Of a stretch of DNA of 64,000 nt, positions 42,704 through 51,474 are shown piece after piece; position 1 is the stretch's first letter; each line of letters starts with the position of its first letter. Source of the DNA: Reticulitermes speratus (lineage: Eukaryota > Arthropoda > Insecta > Blattodea > Rhinotermitidae); the NCBI GenBank assembly GCA_021186555.1, contig JAJKFL010000012.1, positions 16,007,711 through 16,071,710 on the forward strand, in the 5' to 3' direction. Below the pieces are notes generated by a model that ran no database searches, had not been told where the DNA came from, and saw only the letters and a program-made list of their open reading frames with translations. The translations under genes and the position numbers were made by a program.

Positions 42704-43514
42704 ATCACAAGAATATAAAAAAAGAAATGTTTACAGCTGCAGTGGTGGTAAGAGATAAATAAATCTGTCCGAGATCTATATTTAAAGATTCAGATCTTGC
42801 CTCACAAAAAACACGCCGAGACCCCATTACAAAGTTAACAGTGTTTATTGTGAGAATCGTACGAAACGCAGAGTTTCTTCAATGTTAATGCAGCCGATAA
42901 AATGCTGTAACCACGTCTCTGCCGATGTTACCACACTGAGTGAAACGCAACAAATAATGCGACTGGTGAAAATGACGCACAGTGCCTAGCCACGTAACAC
43001 ATCCGAAGTGTGCAAAGCACCAAAAGCAGAAAATTCTCACGAAGATATTTCCTTCCTTCACGTCACTTCCCTTCCCCCTTTCCCTGCCCTTGAGGTGCTC
43101 CTGGTGTTTTCGTGTTAAGGAACATAAAAATTCTGTGCGAATGTTTCACCATATTTCACTTATAGGGTCTAGCGGAAAAAAGAAATATATTGGAAACGTT
43201 TGTTAGATGCACAGCCTGCTAACTCTTAAGGCGGATACTTCTGCCATCTTATATCTCTTTCCACATCTAGTCTCTGTTCCACCTCTTTCACACTGCTGGA
43301 AAACCTTAAGGAATGCATGTAACCAGAACTGACTGACGGTATTGGATAAAGTGAGCTCAGAACGTGAAGCGCGAAGTACGCCTTCCTGAACTTCCTAAAT
43401 CCAATGGCGGTGGTTCACTACCTCTTAAGTCCTCTAACGGCACTGCTAGAAGTTCCAAACAAACACACAGAAGGAATAACCAACACTACGGCAGTAGAAG
43501 CAGAAAGATAAAAG
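42704..43514. other. Stretch with no recognised gene
   Basis: Around 42838-42930 there is a diverged R-repeat fragment. No gene features otherwise. Confidence 0.4.
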
Positions 43515-43805
43515 TAAAAGGATAAAGTTTCCCCTGCCCACGCCATGCAGGCATATATAGCGGGTAGAGGTATAACTCTACTCATTCTTAGCCTTGGCAC
43601 TAGACGGAGGTGAGTGGTTAGCTTCAGAACCCGGACGCCTTCACCACCCCAAAAAAACGGTACCCATTGAATAGGAGGCTGGGTTGGCCCCAGGGCCGGT
43701 AAGGACCTTCTTTTTTGGAAAAAAGAAAAATTTCTTTCCCCTGTCATGATTCGAACTCCGGACCGTCTAGCCCGCAGCACAATCATGTACACCGACTACG
43801 CTACC
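43515..43805 (-). mobile_element. SINE-D copy
   Basis: Second full-length member of the family at 8590-8890. On the minus strand: GTAGCGTAGTCGGTGTACAT, GGGCTAGACGGTCC, B box GGAGTTCGAATC, CTCCTATTCAATGGGTACCG and GTGAGTAGAGTTATACC-like blocks in the same order. Confidence 0.75.
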
Positions 43806-44213
43806 CAAGCTCAGAAGCAGAGAGATAAACTCTCAAAAGCCGGCAACTGAACCCAGTCGACTCCCCTTATCAGCTCTTCTTTCAGTATCACTGAACGCAA
43901 TGTTGTCATCCTATCTCCATGTTGGCCTTCTATGTGGCTGTCTTGTCTAGTTTCTCCCTACACAGCAATCCACGTAACTTCATGTTACTTCCACCTGATC
44001 ATCGAACGATCCTTTCAAATACATTCATCCGTACTAAACAAATTCCAGCTCCTATTTTACACTAGCAGACTGAATTTCCACTAGAAAAACCAACTGCTTA
44101 GAGGGGAAAACACTTCTCCTTTATCATGACAATCATACAAAACACATGAATACACAGTACGAGCAAAGAATTTTATATTAACTTTGGTGGTACGTATAGT
44201 AACCACTGTGCTT
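43806..44213. other. Stretch with no recognised gene
   Basis: The last 90 bp resemble the R-repeat (AATACACAGTACGAGC, GGTGGTACGTATAGTAACCA). Confidence 0.4.
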
Positions 44214-44497
44214 GGCCGTGCCATGTCTCAGGCGGTTAGTCGCCGGCCTCTCACCGCGGAGGCCCGGGTTCGACCCCTGGTCAGTCCATGTGGGATTTGT
44301 GGTGGACAAAGTGGCACTGGAACACGTTTTTCCCCCGAGTACTTCGGTTTTCCCCCGTCAATTTCACTCCATCGGTGCTTTATTACAAGGAAAAACGAAA
44401 AAAAAACTAATCATCTTCATCACAGGGTTGCACAGTAAGACTCAAGACTGCGGTGCGTCCGTAGCATCTGCTGCGGGGCCCTTCACCATTAAAAAAA
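44214..44497 (+). mobile_element. SINE-B copy
   Basis: Head GGCCGTGCCATGTCTCAGGC, B box GGTTCGACCCC near 44268, body and A-run tail as in the other three copies. Left flank CACTGTGCTT and right CACTGCTT may be a damaged TSD. Confidence 0.88.
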
Positions 44498-45160
44498 CAC
44501 TGCTTTAAAGCACCGAAGAACCAACGTGTAAGGAGAACACTGCAAATACTGAAGTGGCTTTTGGAATAAATAAAAAAAATAAATTAGAATAAGAGAAACG
44601 TGAGAACGTATTTTAGGGTCCATTGACACTGTGCGAGTTTGTACCTTTTTGGATACTTTCGGACCTTGCTTGTTCACTAAAATTTCAAAATCTTCACTCG
44701 TCAGATGCAGAACTTTTTTTAAAATAAGACCCATTTTTAAGTTTCAACTGACCAATATCGTCCAATATTAAATCTTCAATAAAGTCACTTCCCTTATATT
44801 TCCTCCTACTTTGGAGAGGCGGACGAACCCAGAATCTTCACGGACGTTGCTTTTTCCCTCTATTGGCAACAACAACAAAAGCTGCTGCAGCCAAAAGCAC
44901 ATCTCTTTCGCATAGCAAACCAAGCTCTGCACAATCCACCACTGCAAATTTTTGCTGTGTACTGACTGTGGGCTGCCAAATGAGGTACCGCAAAGCCAGA
45001 CGATACTCGTACGAGCTTTTGTCAGTGCGGACAGAAAGTCAGCACTGGCAGCACCAGCAAGCAGAAGTCAGTGGCAGTCGACTTGCAAACGTAGGATAGC
45101 CACTATTGGCACTCGCACAGTGTGAATAGCCCCTTAAAAGCCCCGGTAACACAGAACAGT
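44498..45160. other. Stretch with no recognised gene
   Basis: Open frames at 44489-44734 (minus) and 44863-45099 (plus) have no recognisable domain. The latter is Ala/Ser/Gln-rich and low complexity. Confidence 0.4.
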
Positions 45161-45174
45161 AAAGTAGATTGTAT

Positions 45175-46209
45175 GTTATTTGTACCGTACATTTATGTTA
45201 TTTGTACCGTACATTTATGTTATTTGTACCGTACATTTATGTTATTTGTACCGTACATTTATGTTATTTGTACCGTACATTTATGTTATTTGTACCGTAC
45301 ATTTATGTTATTTGTACCGTACATTTATGTTATTTGTACCGTACATTTACGTTATTTGTACCGTACATTTATGTTATTTGTACCGTACATTTATGTTATT
45401 TGTACCGTACATTTATGTTTATTTTGCACCGTACATGTATGTTATTTGCACCGTACATGTATGTTATTTGTACCGTACATTTATGTTATTTGTACCGTAC
45501 ATTTATGTTATTTGTACCGTACATTTATGTTATTTGTACCGTACATTTATGTTATTTGTACCGTACATTTATGTTATTTGTACCGTACATTTATGCTATT
45601 TGTACCGTACATTTATGTTATTTGTACCGTACATGTATGTTATTTGTACCGTACATGTATGTTATTTGTACCGTACATTTATGTTATTTGTACCGTACAT
45701 TTATGTTATTTGTACCGTACATTTATGTTATTTGTACCGTACATGTATGTTATTTGTACCGTACATTTATGTTATTTGTACCGTACATTTATGTTATTTG
45801 TACCGTACATTTATGTTATTTGTACCGTACATTTATGTTATTTGTACCGTACATTTATGTTATTTGTACCGTACATTTATGTTATTTGTACCGTACATTT
45901 ATGTTATTTGTACCGTACATTTATGTTATTTGTACCGTACATTTATGTTATTTGTACCGTACATTTATGTTATTTGTACCGTACATGTATGTTATTTGTA
46001 CCGTACATTTATGTTATTTGTACCGTACATTTATGTTATTTGTACCGTACATTTATGTTATTTGTACCGTACATTTATGTTATTTGTACAGTACATTTAT
46101 GTTATTTGTACCGTACATTTATGTTATTTGTACCGTACATTTATGTTATTTGTACCGTACATTTATGTTATTTGTACCGTACATTTATGTTATTTGTACC
46201 GTACATTTT
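45175..46209. repeat. 22-bp tandem array, about 47 units
   Basis: Unit GTTATTTGTACCGTACATTT plus AT. Variants include ACATGTAT, TACGTT, GCACC and one 24-bp unit near 45418. Because 22 is not a multiple of 3 and no stop arises, all three forward frames stay open (344-395 residues) with a 22-residue period. They are not genes. Confidence 0.97.
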
Positions 46210-46286
46210 CTTGATTACATAAAATTGTGTTCCGACAAATGTACACTGTTTATTATCTGTTATTTAATGCAGTTTATATTAAAAAT

Positions 46287-46331
46287 AGTCCAACATGTTT
46301 CGAAGTATGTTACAGTTCATCTTCAGGGACT
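46287..46331 (-). ncRNA. Hammerhead ribozyme-like motif (copy C, left arm)
   Basis: Minus strand: AGUCC, core CUGAAGA, extra U, stem II GAA/UUC with an 11-nt loop, GAAA, ACAUGU, U, GGACU. Stem I has five perfect pairs. Confidence 0.6.
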
Positions 46332-46581
46332 CAATTGTTTATTACACCAGCTATAGACGTATGGTACTCATTAAAATATATAAGTTAGTAGATTAAATGT
46401 CGCTAACTGTGTTGAGTTTGTGGTCACTGTATGTGCTGCTTGTGTTCACCGTTTGTTTGTTAGTGGTGAACACGAAACAGCAGATACAGTAACCACAAAC
46501 TCAACACAGTTAGCGACATTTTATCTAACTTATATATTTTAATGAGTACCATACGTCTATAGCTGGTGTAATAAACAATTG

Positions 46582-46626
46582 AGTCCCTGAAGATGAACTG
46601 TGACATACTTCGAAACATGTTGGACT
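46582..46626 (+). ncRNA. Hammerhead ribozyme-like motif (copy C, right arm)
   Basis: Inverted twin of the left-arm motif with only a loop change (GUGAC for GUAAC). Five-pair stem I, intact core and GAAA. Stem II is short (3 bp), so loop contacts would matter for activity. Confidence 0.6.
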
Positions 46627-46755
46627 ATTTTTAATATAAACTGTATTAAATAACAGACAATAAACAGTGTACATTTGTCGGAACACGATTTTATATAAAG
46701 TAGATTGTATTTGATGTTATACATCTTCCGTGCAACAGTTTAATATACACAAATA

Positions 46756-46967
46756 CAGAGTGTTCCACATAAAACCGGCCGGCTTGCACGGAGAAATCAA
46801 GAAAGGATTTTTGATAACATGAGCATTAAAATGCATTGATTCACAAGGATCTCATTTCCAACATCTTCTGTAACAGTGTGCATTTAGTTTACCAAAAACT
46901 TAACGAAACAAAATCCTCTCTTTATTTCGCCGTACAAGCGGGCCGGTTTTAAATGGAACAGCCTGTG
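46756..46967. mobile_element. TA-flanked MITE (mariner-like)
   Basis: CAGAGTGTTCCACATAAAAC with CCGGCCGG is mirrored by CCGGTTTTAAATGGAACAGC to 46967. The inverted similarity extends about 60 bp inward (CTTGCACGGAGAAATCAAG against its counterpart). TA flanks both ends. No transposase. Confidence 0.75.
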
Positions 46968-47030
46968 TAATAAAAATAAAACACTGTACAAATAGTTGGT
47001 GGTAAATTTGTGTGTATAAATTCGATTATA

Positions 47031-47290
47031 GCCGATCCCAGTGGCCGCGCGATCTACGGCGTGGGTCTACGGCCGCTCGCTTACTGGGATTGTGGGTTCG
47101 AATCCCGCCTAGGGCATGGATGTCTGTCTCTTGAGTGTTGTGTGTTGTCAGGTAGAGGTCTCTGCGACGAGCTGTTCCCTCGTCCAGAGGAGTCCTACCG
47201 AGTGTGATGTGTCTATCAGTGTGATCGTGAAGCCTCGAAAAATGAGGCGGTCTAGGCCCCCAAGGGGCTGTCGAGTAACTGGGGGAGAAA
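47031..47290 (+). mobile_element. SINE-A copy with perfect 13-bp TSD
   Basis: Full-length, B box GGTTCGAATCC near 47095. Direct repeat AAATTCGATTATA at 47018-47030 and 47291-47303 is exact. Confidence 0.95.
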
Positions 47291-47337
47291 AAATTCGATT
47301 ATACTGACATAACTACAGCTAATTATGTGTAAAAGAC

Positions 47338-47630
47338 GGGCACGCGGTAGCGCAGTTGGTTGAGGCACTGAGCTACAAGCCGGAAGGTCGCGGGTTTGAT
47401 TCCCGATGGTGTCATTGAATCTTTCATTGACATAATCCTGGGACCCTGGGGTCGGCTCAGCCTCTAACAGAAATGAGTACCAGGAGTATCTGCTGGGGGT
47501 AAATGCGGCTGATTCGTCGGGCTGACCTTACCACATTCATGTGCCGATTGTCTTGAAATCTGGGAGCCTCAACCTCCTGGAACTCTCACGGCCTGTCCAG
47601 GCCTGTAATGGGATTGCTTTATCTTTATTT
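47338..47630 (+). mobile_element. SINE-C copy
   Basis: Head CACGCGGTAGCGCAGTTGGT, B box GGGTTTGATTCCCG near 47391, body as at 11746 and end ATGGGATTGCTTTA. A small internal deletion removes part of the TTTCGGTCGCACTATGG block. Confidence 0.9.
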
Positions 47631-48189
47631 ATAAAACCAACATAAAGTATAAACAAGAAAGCCCTGAAACCACCCTTTATTTACTTGCCATATACAGGTG
47701 AAATGCTGCCAAGTTGTGTCTCTGAATTTCTCATCTCTCCCCAGATATCATTCCCTTTAATTTGATTGCCCTAATAATACTTGGGTGTTGAGGACAATGA
47801 CATGTAGCTCCTCATTATACACATCGCTCCAACCTGCCGTCACTTCCTCTAGCCATCACACCCCCATACCGTTACGTCAGTACATTCAATATATGAGCAG
47901 ACGGAACTTCCTTCGCTGAGCTGGAAGGTGGACCCAGTTCTGCTTTCAGTAATCCGATGTGCATTAGGTTAGGCTCGCCCGGAAGGGACGTACAGGTCTG
48001 TGTGTGTGGAATGGACAATCAGAAGACCACGAAACGCAGAGCAAGAGCGACACATGGCAACACCGTTATGAGCAAAACACATTCCTCTACTCACCCAGCA
48101 GTTAAATTACGGTAGTACAGGATAACAATCTACCCACGCTTTACGAACTGGTACACCACCATCATAATCATTCTTTGCTATCACCTTTA
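47631..48189. other. Stretch with no recognised gene
   Basis: Begins with sequence resembling the antisense of LINE C-terminal blocks (47680-47830, CTCATTATACACATCGCTCC), too decayed to classify. Confidence 0.35.
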
Positions 48190-48485
48190 TGCAGGGTATT
48201 TACAATTATGTACCTGAAACAAACCATGTTGCTACGGTATATAATGTCACAGCTATTCTGTAGTTACAATTCACGCTACATGTAATGCTATTTCCCACGC
48301 TCAACGTTCTGTACTTTACACCAGTACTTCCCGCAGTACGTGTGCAGTGCCAGTAAGGCTGTTTGCTGTAGTTCCTTGATGCCGTGCTTTACACGTATGT
48401 GGCTGAGGTATTTGCTGAATGATTTAGAGATGGTTCCAGTTGCCCCTATTATTACAGCTATCACTTTTGTTTTTACATTCCCCAC
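48190..48485 (-). pseudogene. LINE remnant: C-terminal region
   Basis: An open minus-strand frame (48288-48485) reads NVKTKVIAVIIGATGTISKS, FSKYLSHIRVKHGIKELQQT and ALLALHTYCGKYWCKVQN. This follows the restriction-like endonuclease domain in R2-type LINEs. The upstream end is cut by the (GTA)n tract at 48486. Confidence 0.78.
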
Positions 48486-48531
<46 letters not shown>

Positions 48532-48534
48532 CAG
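48486..48534. repeat. (GTA)n microsatellite
   Basis: About 16 triplets abutting the truncated LINE. Confidence 0.95.
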
Positions 48535-49134
48535 TACTGCGACTATTTTATGCCTTATGTTCGTAATTTCCACCAGAACAGATTCCCAAAGCCACATTTA
48601 ATACTAAAATTTTGCAATACTGCCACGTTTGCAAAGTTTAACACACAAACGATACACCATAAAACATTTTTAAAAATATTTATGACAGTTACGACTACCC
48701 GTCTCGAAAAAGCAATATATAATAATTAATACGCTAACAATCGTTAGTGTTATCAATAAAGCTACACCTTCAATGGAATCTCAAGGTTCATTTCCACGCT
48801 CAGAAGAGCCTACTACAGATCCTATTCTGACAAAATGTAAGTACAGTCCACAAATTCACACATTTCTTTCAGGCCTGTTTTAATATTATCCACCTAACTA
48901 AACTTGACTTTCCAAGTGGTTTACTTCCGTTGGGGTTTTCTGACTAAACTGTTACGTAAATCTGACGTGTCCTCCATTCGTGCTACATGCCCCACCATCT
49001 CACACTCCAATTATGGGTTGTGAGAAATAAAAATTATGCAGCTTCTTATTACGTATATTTTCTCTACTCTCCTACTACTTCTACTTCGCCAACCTTAGGG
49101 CCAAATATTCGTCTAGAAATTCTTTTATCTTATA
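48535..49134. other. Stretch with LINE-like antisense traces
   Basis: 48780-49000 contains CTCAAGGTTCATTTCCACGC, TTTAATATTATCCACC and TTTCCAAGTGGTTTACTTCC, echoing the antisense of the LINE at 24521-24945. A heavily decayed copy on the minus strand is likely. Confidence 0.5.
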
Positions 49135-49430
49135 CAGGTAGGACCCGTTTTACGACAGGGTTAGGTTCCAGCAAAACAGGGTCGTAAGATGAAAAGTCGT
49201 AAAACGAGACCAAAATAGGGCCCGTTTTACGACAGGGTTAGGTTCCAGCAAAACAGGGTCGTAAAATGAAAAGTCGTACAGCGAGACCAAAATATAATGT
49301 AATTGAATGAGGTAGGTTCCAAAATTCCTAAACTTTTTCCAAGTATGTACTAATATTTAAGGTAATATTTTGAAACAGTCGTTAATGTGAAAAGTCGTAA
49401 AATGGACCGTCGTAAAACGGGACCTACCTG
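49135..49430. mobile_element. TA-flanked MITE (pogo/Tigger-like) with internal duplication
   Basis: Ends CAGGTAGGACCCGTTTTACG and CGTAAAACGGGACCTACCTG are inverted repeats with one mismatch; TA flanks both ends (49133-49134, 49431-49432). A 77-bp segment is tandemly repeated (49144-49220, 49221-49293). No coding capacity. Confidence 0.88.
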
Positions 49431-50066
49431 TATTCTGAACGCTTTCCATGAGAGTAAAAGTGACCTATTTCCACATAAAACTAAAACACGCCCAAATACA
49501 GTGATTCGTTACTTATCGACATGAAATCGTCCCTATTTTTAAAAAGGGTCCAACCCACAAAACGCCAGTTTTACAGGAGAAGCAAAAAAAACAGATTTTT
49601 AAAAAACTTTCCTCTTTATTGCAAATGAACACTTTAAGGTGTCAAAATGATAATGATAATATCATTTCAATAGCTCAAACAGTTCCGCTAGGAAGCGAAC
49701 TTTCCTGAACAATTCAACTTGCGCCACTCTTGTAGTAAGATACACTCCAATGTGGCCTGCCGTTTTCTCAACGTGAGAACACGAAGTCAAATATAATAGT
49801 CAAGCCACTCTGTGATGTTCAGTGCTTCTGAATCACTTGATCTTCTCAACAGTAGTTCTACGAGTATATAGGTCAAACAGAGGGAGACAAACGACACTTC
49901 CCTTTATTGCCTATGCAGATTACTGGTGAATATCGCCTGGAAATTCAGACTTCGCATTCAACAAGATTGTCCAAGAAATTTCCGTACCCAAACAGAGTCA
50001 TTCTTGGTTTAAACTAAGGATCCGCCCCTGAACTGAACACATACTGACACATACACAAACAGTAAA
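49431..50066. other. Stretch with no recognised gene
   Basis: AT-rich, unrecognised. Confidence 0.4.
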
Positions 50067-50580
50067 ATGAACCATATAATAATAATAATAATAATAAATA
50101 TTACGGAATCAACAGTGCAAACCCACAGAACCATCCGTAACAATAAACCGGACATCATAAACCGTGACAATGAAAAAGGAACATGTATGTTAATAGATGT
50201 TGCAATTTCAGGAGACAGAAATGTGATCAGTAACGTAGCTGAGAAGATCCTACAATATAAAGACCTTACAACAGAAATAAAACGCATGTGGAATGTAAAA
50301 ACAAAAGTGACAGCTGTAATAATAGGGGCAACTGGAACCATCTCTAAATCATTCAGTAATACCTCAGCCACATACGTGTAAAGCACGACATCAAGGAACT
50401 ACAGCAAACAGCCTTACTGGCACTGCACACGTACTGCGGGAAGTACTGATGTAAAGTACAGAACGTTGAGCGTGGGAAATAGCATTACATGTAGCATGAA
50501 TTGTAACTACAGAATAGCTGCGACATTACACACCCTTGAAAATGGTTTGTTTTAAATACCTAACTGTAAATAGTGCATAA
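50067..50580 (+). pseudogene. LINE remnant: restriction-like endonuclease and C-terminus
   Basis: The plus frame reads HRTIRNNKPDIINRDNEKGT, MLIDVAISGDRNVISNVAEK and NVKTKVTAVIIGATGTISKS, then shifts frame near 50370 and continues KELQQTALLALHTYCGK. KPDI followed by D and LIDV fits the PD-(D/E)XK-type endonuclease of R2-like LINEs. A (TAA)n tract at 50078-50098 lies at its start. Two frames plus stops show it is dead. Confidence 0.75.
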
Positions 50581-51209
50581 AGTTAACAAATAATATTAAT
50601 ACCATAATTCATTATAATATAATTATTTACTTTGCTGTTATTATTTTTCAAGGATACAACAATGTGTTCCAGTAGACAACTGTCAACGTTTCGGAGGAAC
50701 TTCTATGCCCCAATTTCTAGACTATAAGACCCTGTACCCTGAACACAGAGAAAATAGTTCCTTCCAAAACGATTCTACAGAATATACTGCGTTGCGCCCC
50801 ACAAAACACTAATCTTGATGCATACGGCCGTGAGAACATCAAATGTCTCATTTGTTCCAACAGCTTCTACATGTCCACTTTCTTCATCCTCCATCCCCTC
50901 TTCTCTTGACCCTGCTTCACCTCACTTTAATTTCCAAAATTACTTCTTTTTCTATCCTCCTCGTTCTCATCATCCCCTCTTTCATAATTTAACTGTTATT
51001 CTTGTTCTCCCTCTTTCCTTCTTACTGGTTTTAATTTTCTCTTCCTCCCTCCTCGCCTCAATCTCCTTACATTCTTTCTTCATCCCCTCTCACACACCCA
51101 GCCCGCCAAACAGTACCTTCACTGTCTTCAGTTGAACACCAAAAAGTCACGAAACCCACTTGCAAATAAATTCCAAAGTGTTCTGACGACGGTGTATAAT
51201 ATTGAGAAA
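50581..51209. other. Stretch with no recognised gene
   Basis: Pyrimidine-rich from 50850 to 51120. The frame at 50815-51135 is Ser/Phe/Leu/Pro-rich and low complexity. GTTTCGGAGG near 50690 weakly recalls the hammerhead end on the minus strand. Confidence 0.4.
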
Positions 51210-51457
51210 CAACTGTCTTCTGGAATTTGTCCATCGTCCGGATAAAATATTAAAATATAATATAAAATCACGACGTTTCGGAAGTTGGTTCTTCTTCGAG
51301 TGACTGAGATTAACTCAGTCTAAAAGGACTCATCTGAGTAGGTGTTTCCCCTCCCATCACCTGAAGACGGAAGAAAAACCAGCTCCCGAAACGTCGTGAT
51401 TTTATATTATATTTTAATATTTTATCCGGACGATGGACAAAGTCCAGAAGACAATTG
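51210..51457. mobile_element. Hammerhead-bearing foldback (copy E)
   Basis: Arms 51210-51282 and 51386-51457 (about 72 bp) are inverted repeats. The right arm side bears a well-formed motif; the left has a damaged core (UCGAAGA). Before the left arm lies GGTGTATAATATTGAG, the reverse complement of the tail of copy B. The array of 55-bp units starts 17 bp after the right arm. Confidence 0.6.
51356..51400 (+). ncRNA. Hammerhead ribozyme-like motif (copy E)
   Basis: AUCAC, core CUGAAGA, C, then GG ... CC (weak stem II with a long loop), GAAA, ACGU, C, GUGAU. Stem I has five perfect pairs and the cleavage triplet would be GUC, the commonest in known hammerheads. Confidence 0.55.
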
Positions 51458-51474
51458 GTTCTCCACATGCAAAT

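Larger units (their letters stand above)
45175..46696. mobile_element. Composite: 47-copy satellite plus hammerhead foldback (copy C)
   Basis: A 14-bp direct repeat AAAGTAGATTGTAT (45161-45174 and 46697-46710) brackets a 22-bp array and a long foldback. Foldback arms are 46219-46450 and 46465-46694 (about 231 bp, over 90% complementary by eye) with a 14-bp loop, and each carries a well-preserved hammerhead-like motif. If the direct repeat is a TSD, the array and foldback moved as one unit. No protein is encoded. Confidence 0.6.

Noticed and set aside
45122-46356. Three overlapping long ORFs (344-395 residues), apparently membrane proteins
   Set aside because: They are translations of a 22-bp tandem repeat in three frames with a 22-residue period; no start context, domain or homology supports a gene.
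50009-50386. 125-residue minus-strand ORF with hydrophobic segments
   Set aside because: Antisense of the LINE remnant at 50067-50580, whose plus-strand reading has clear family motifs.
50690-50720. Additional hammerhead-like motif near GTTTCGGAGG
   Set aside because: Only the end word is similar; no core or stems can be drawn.
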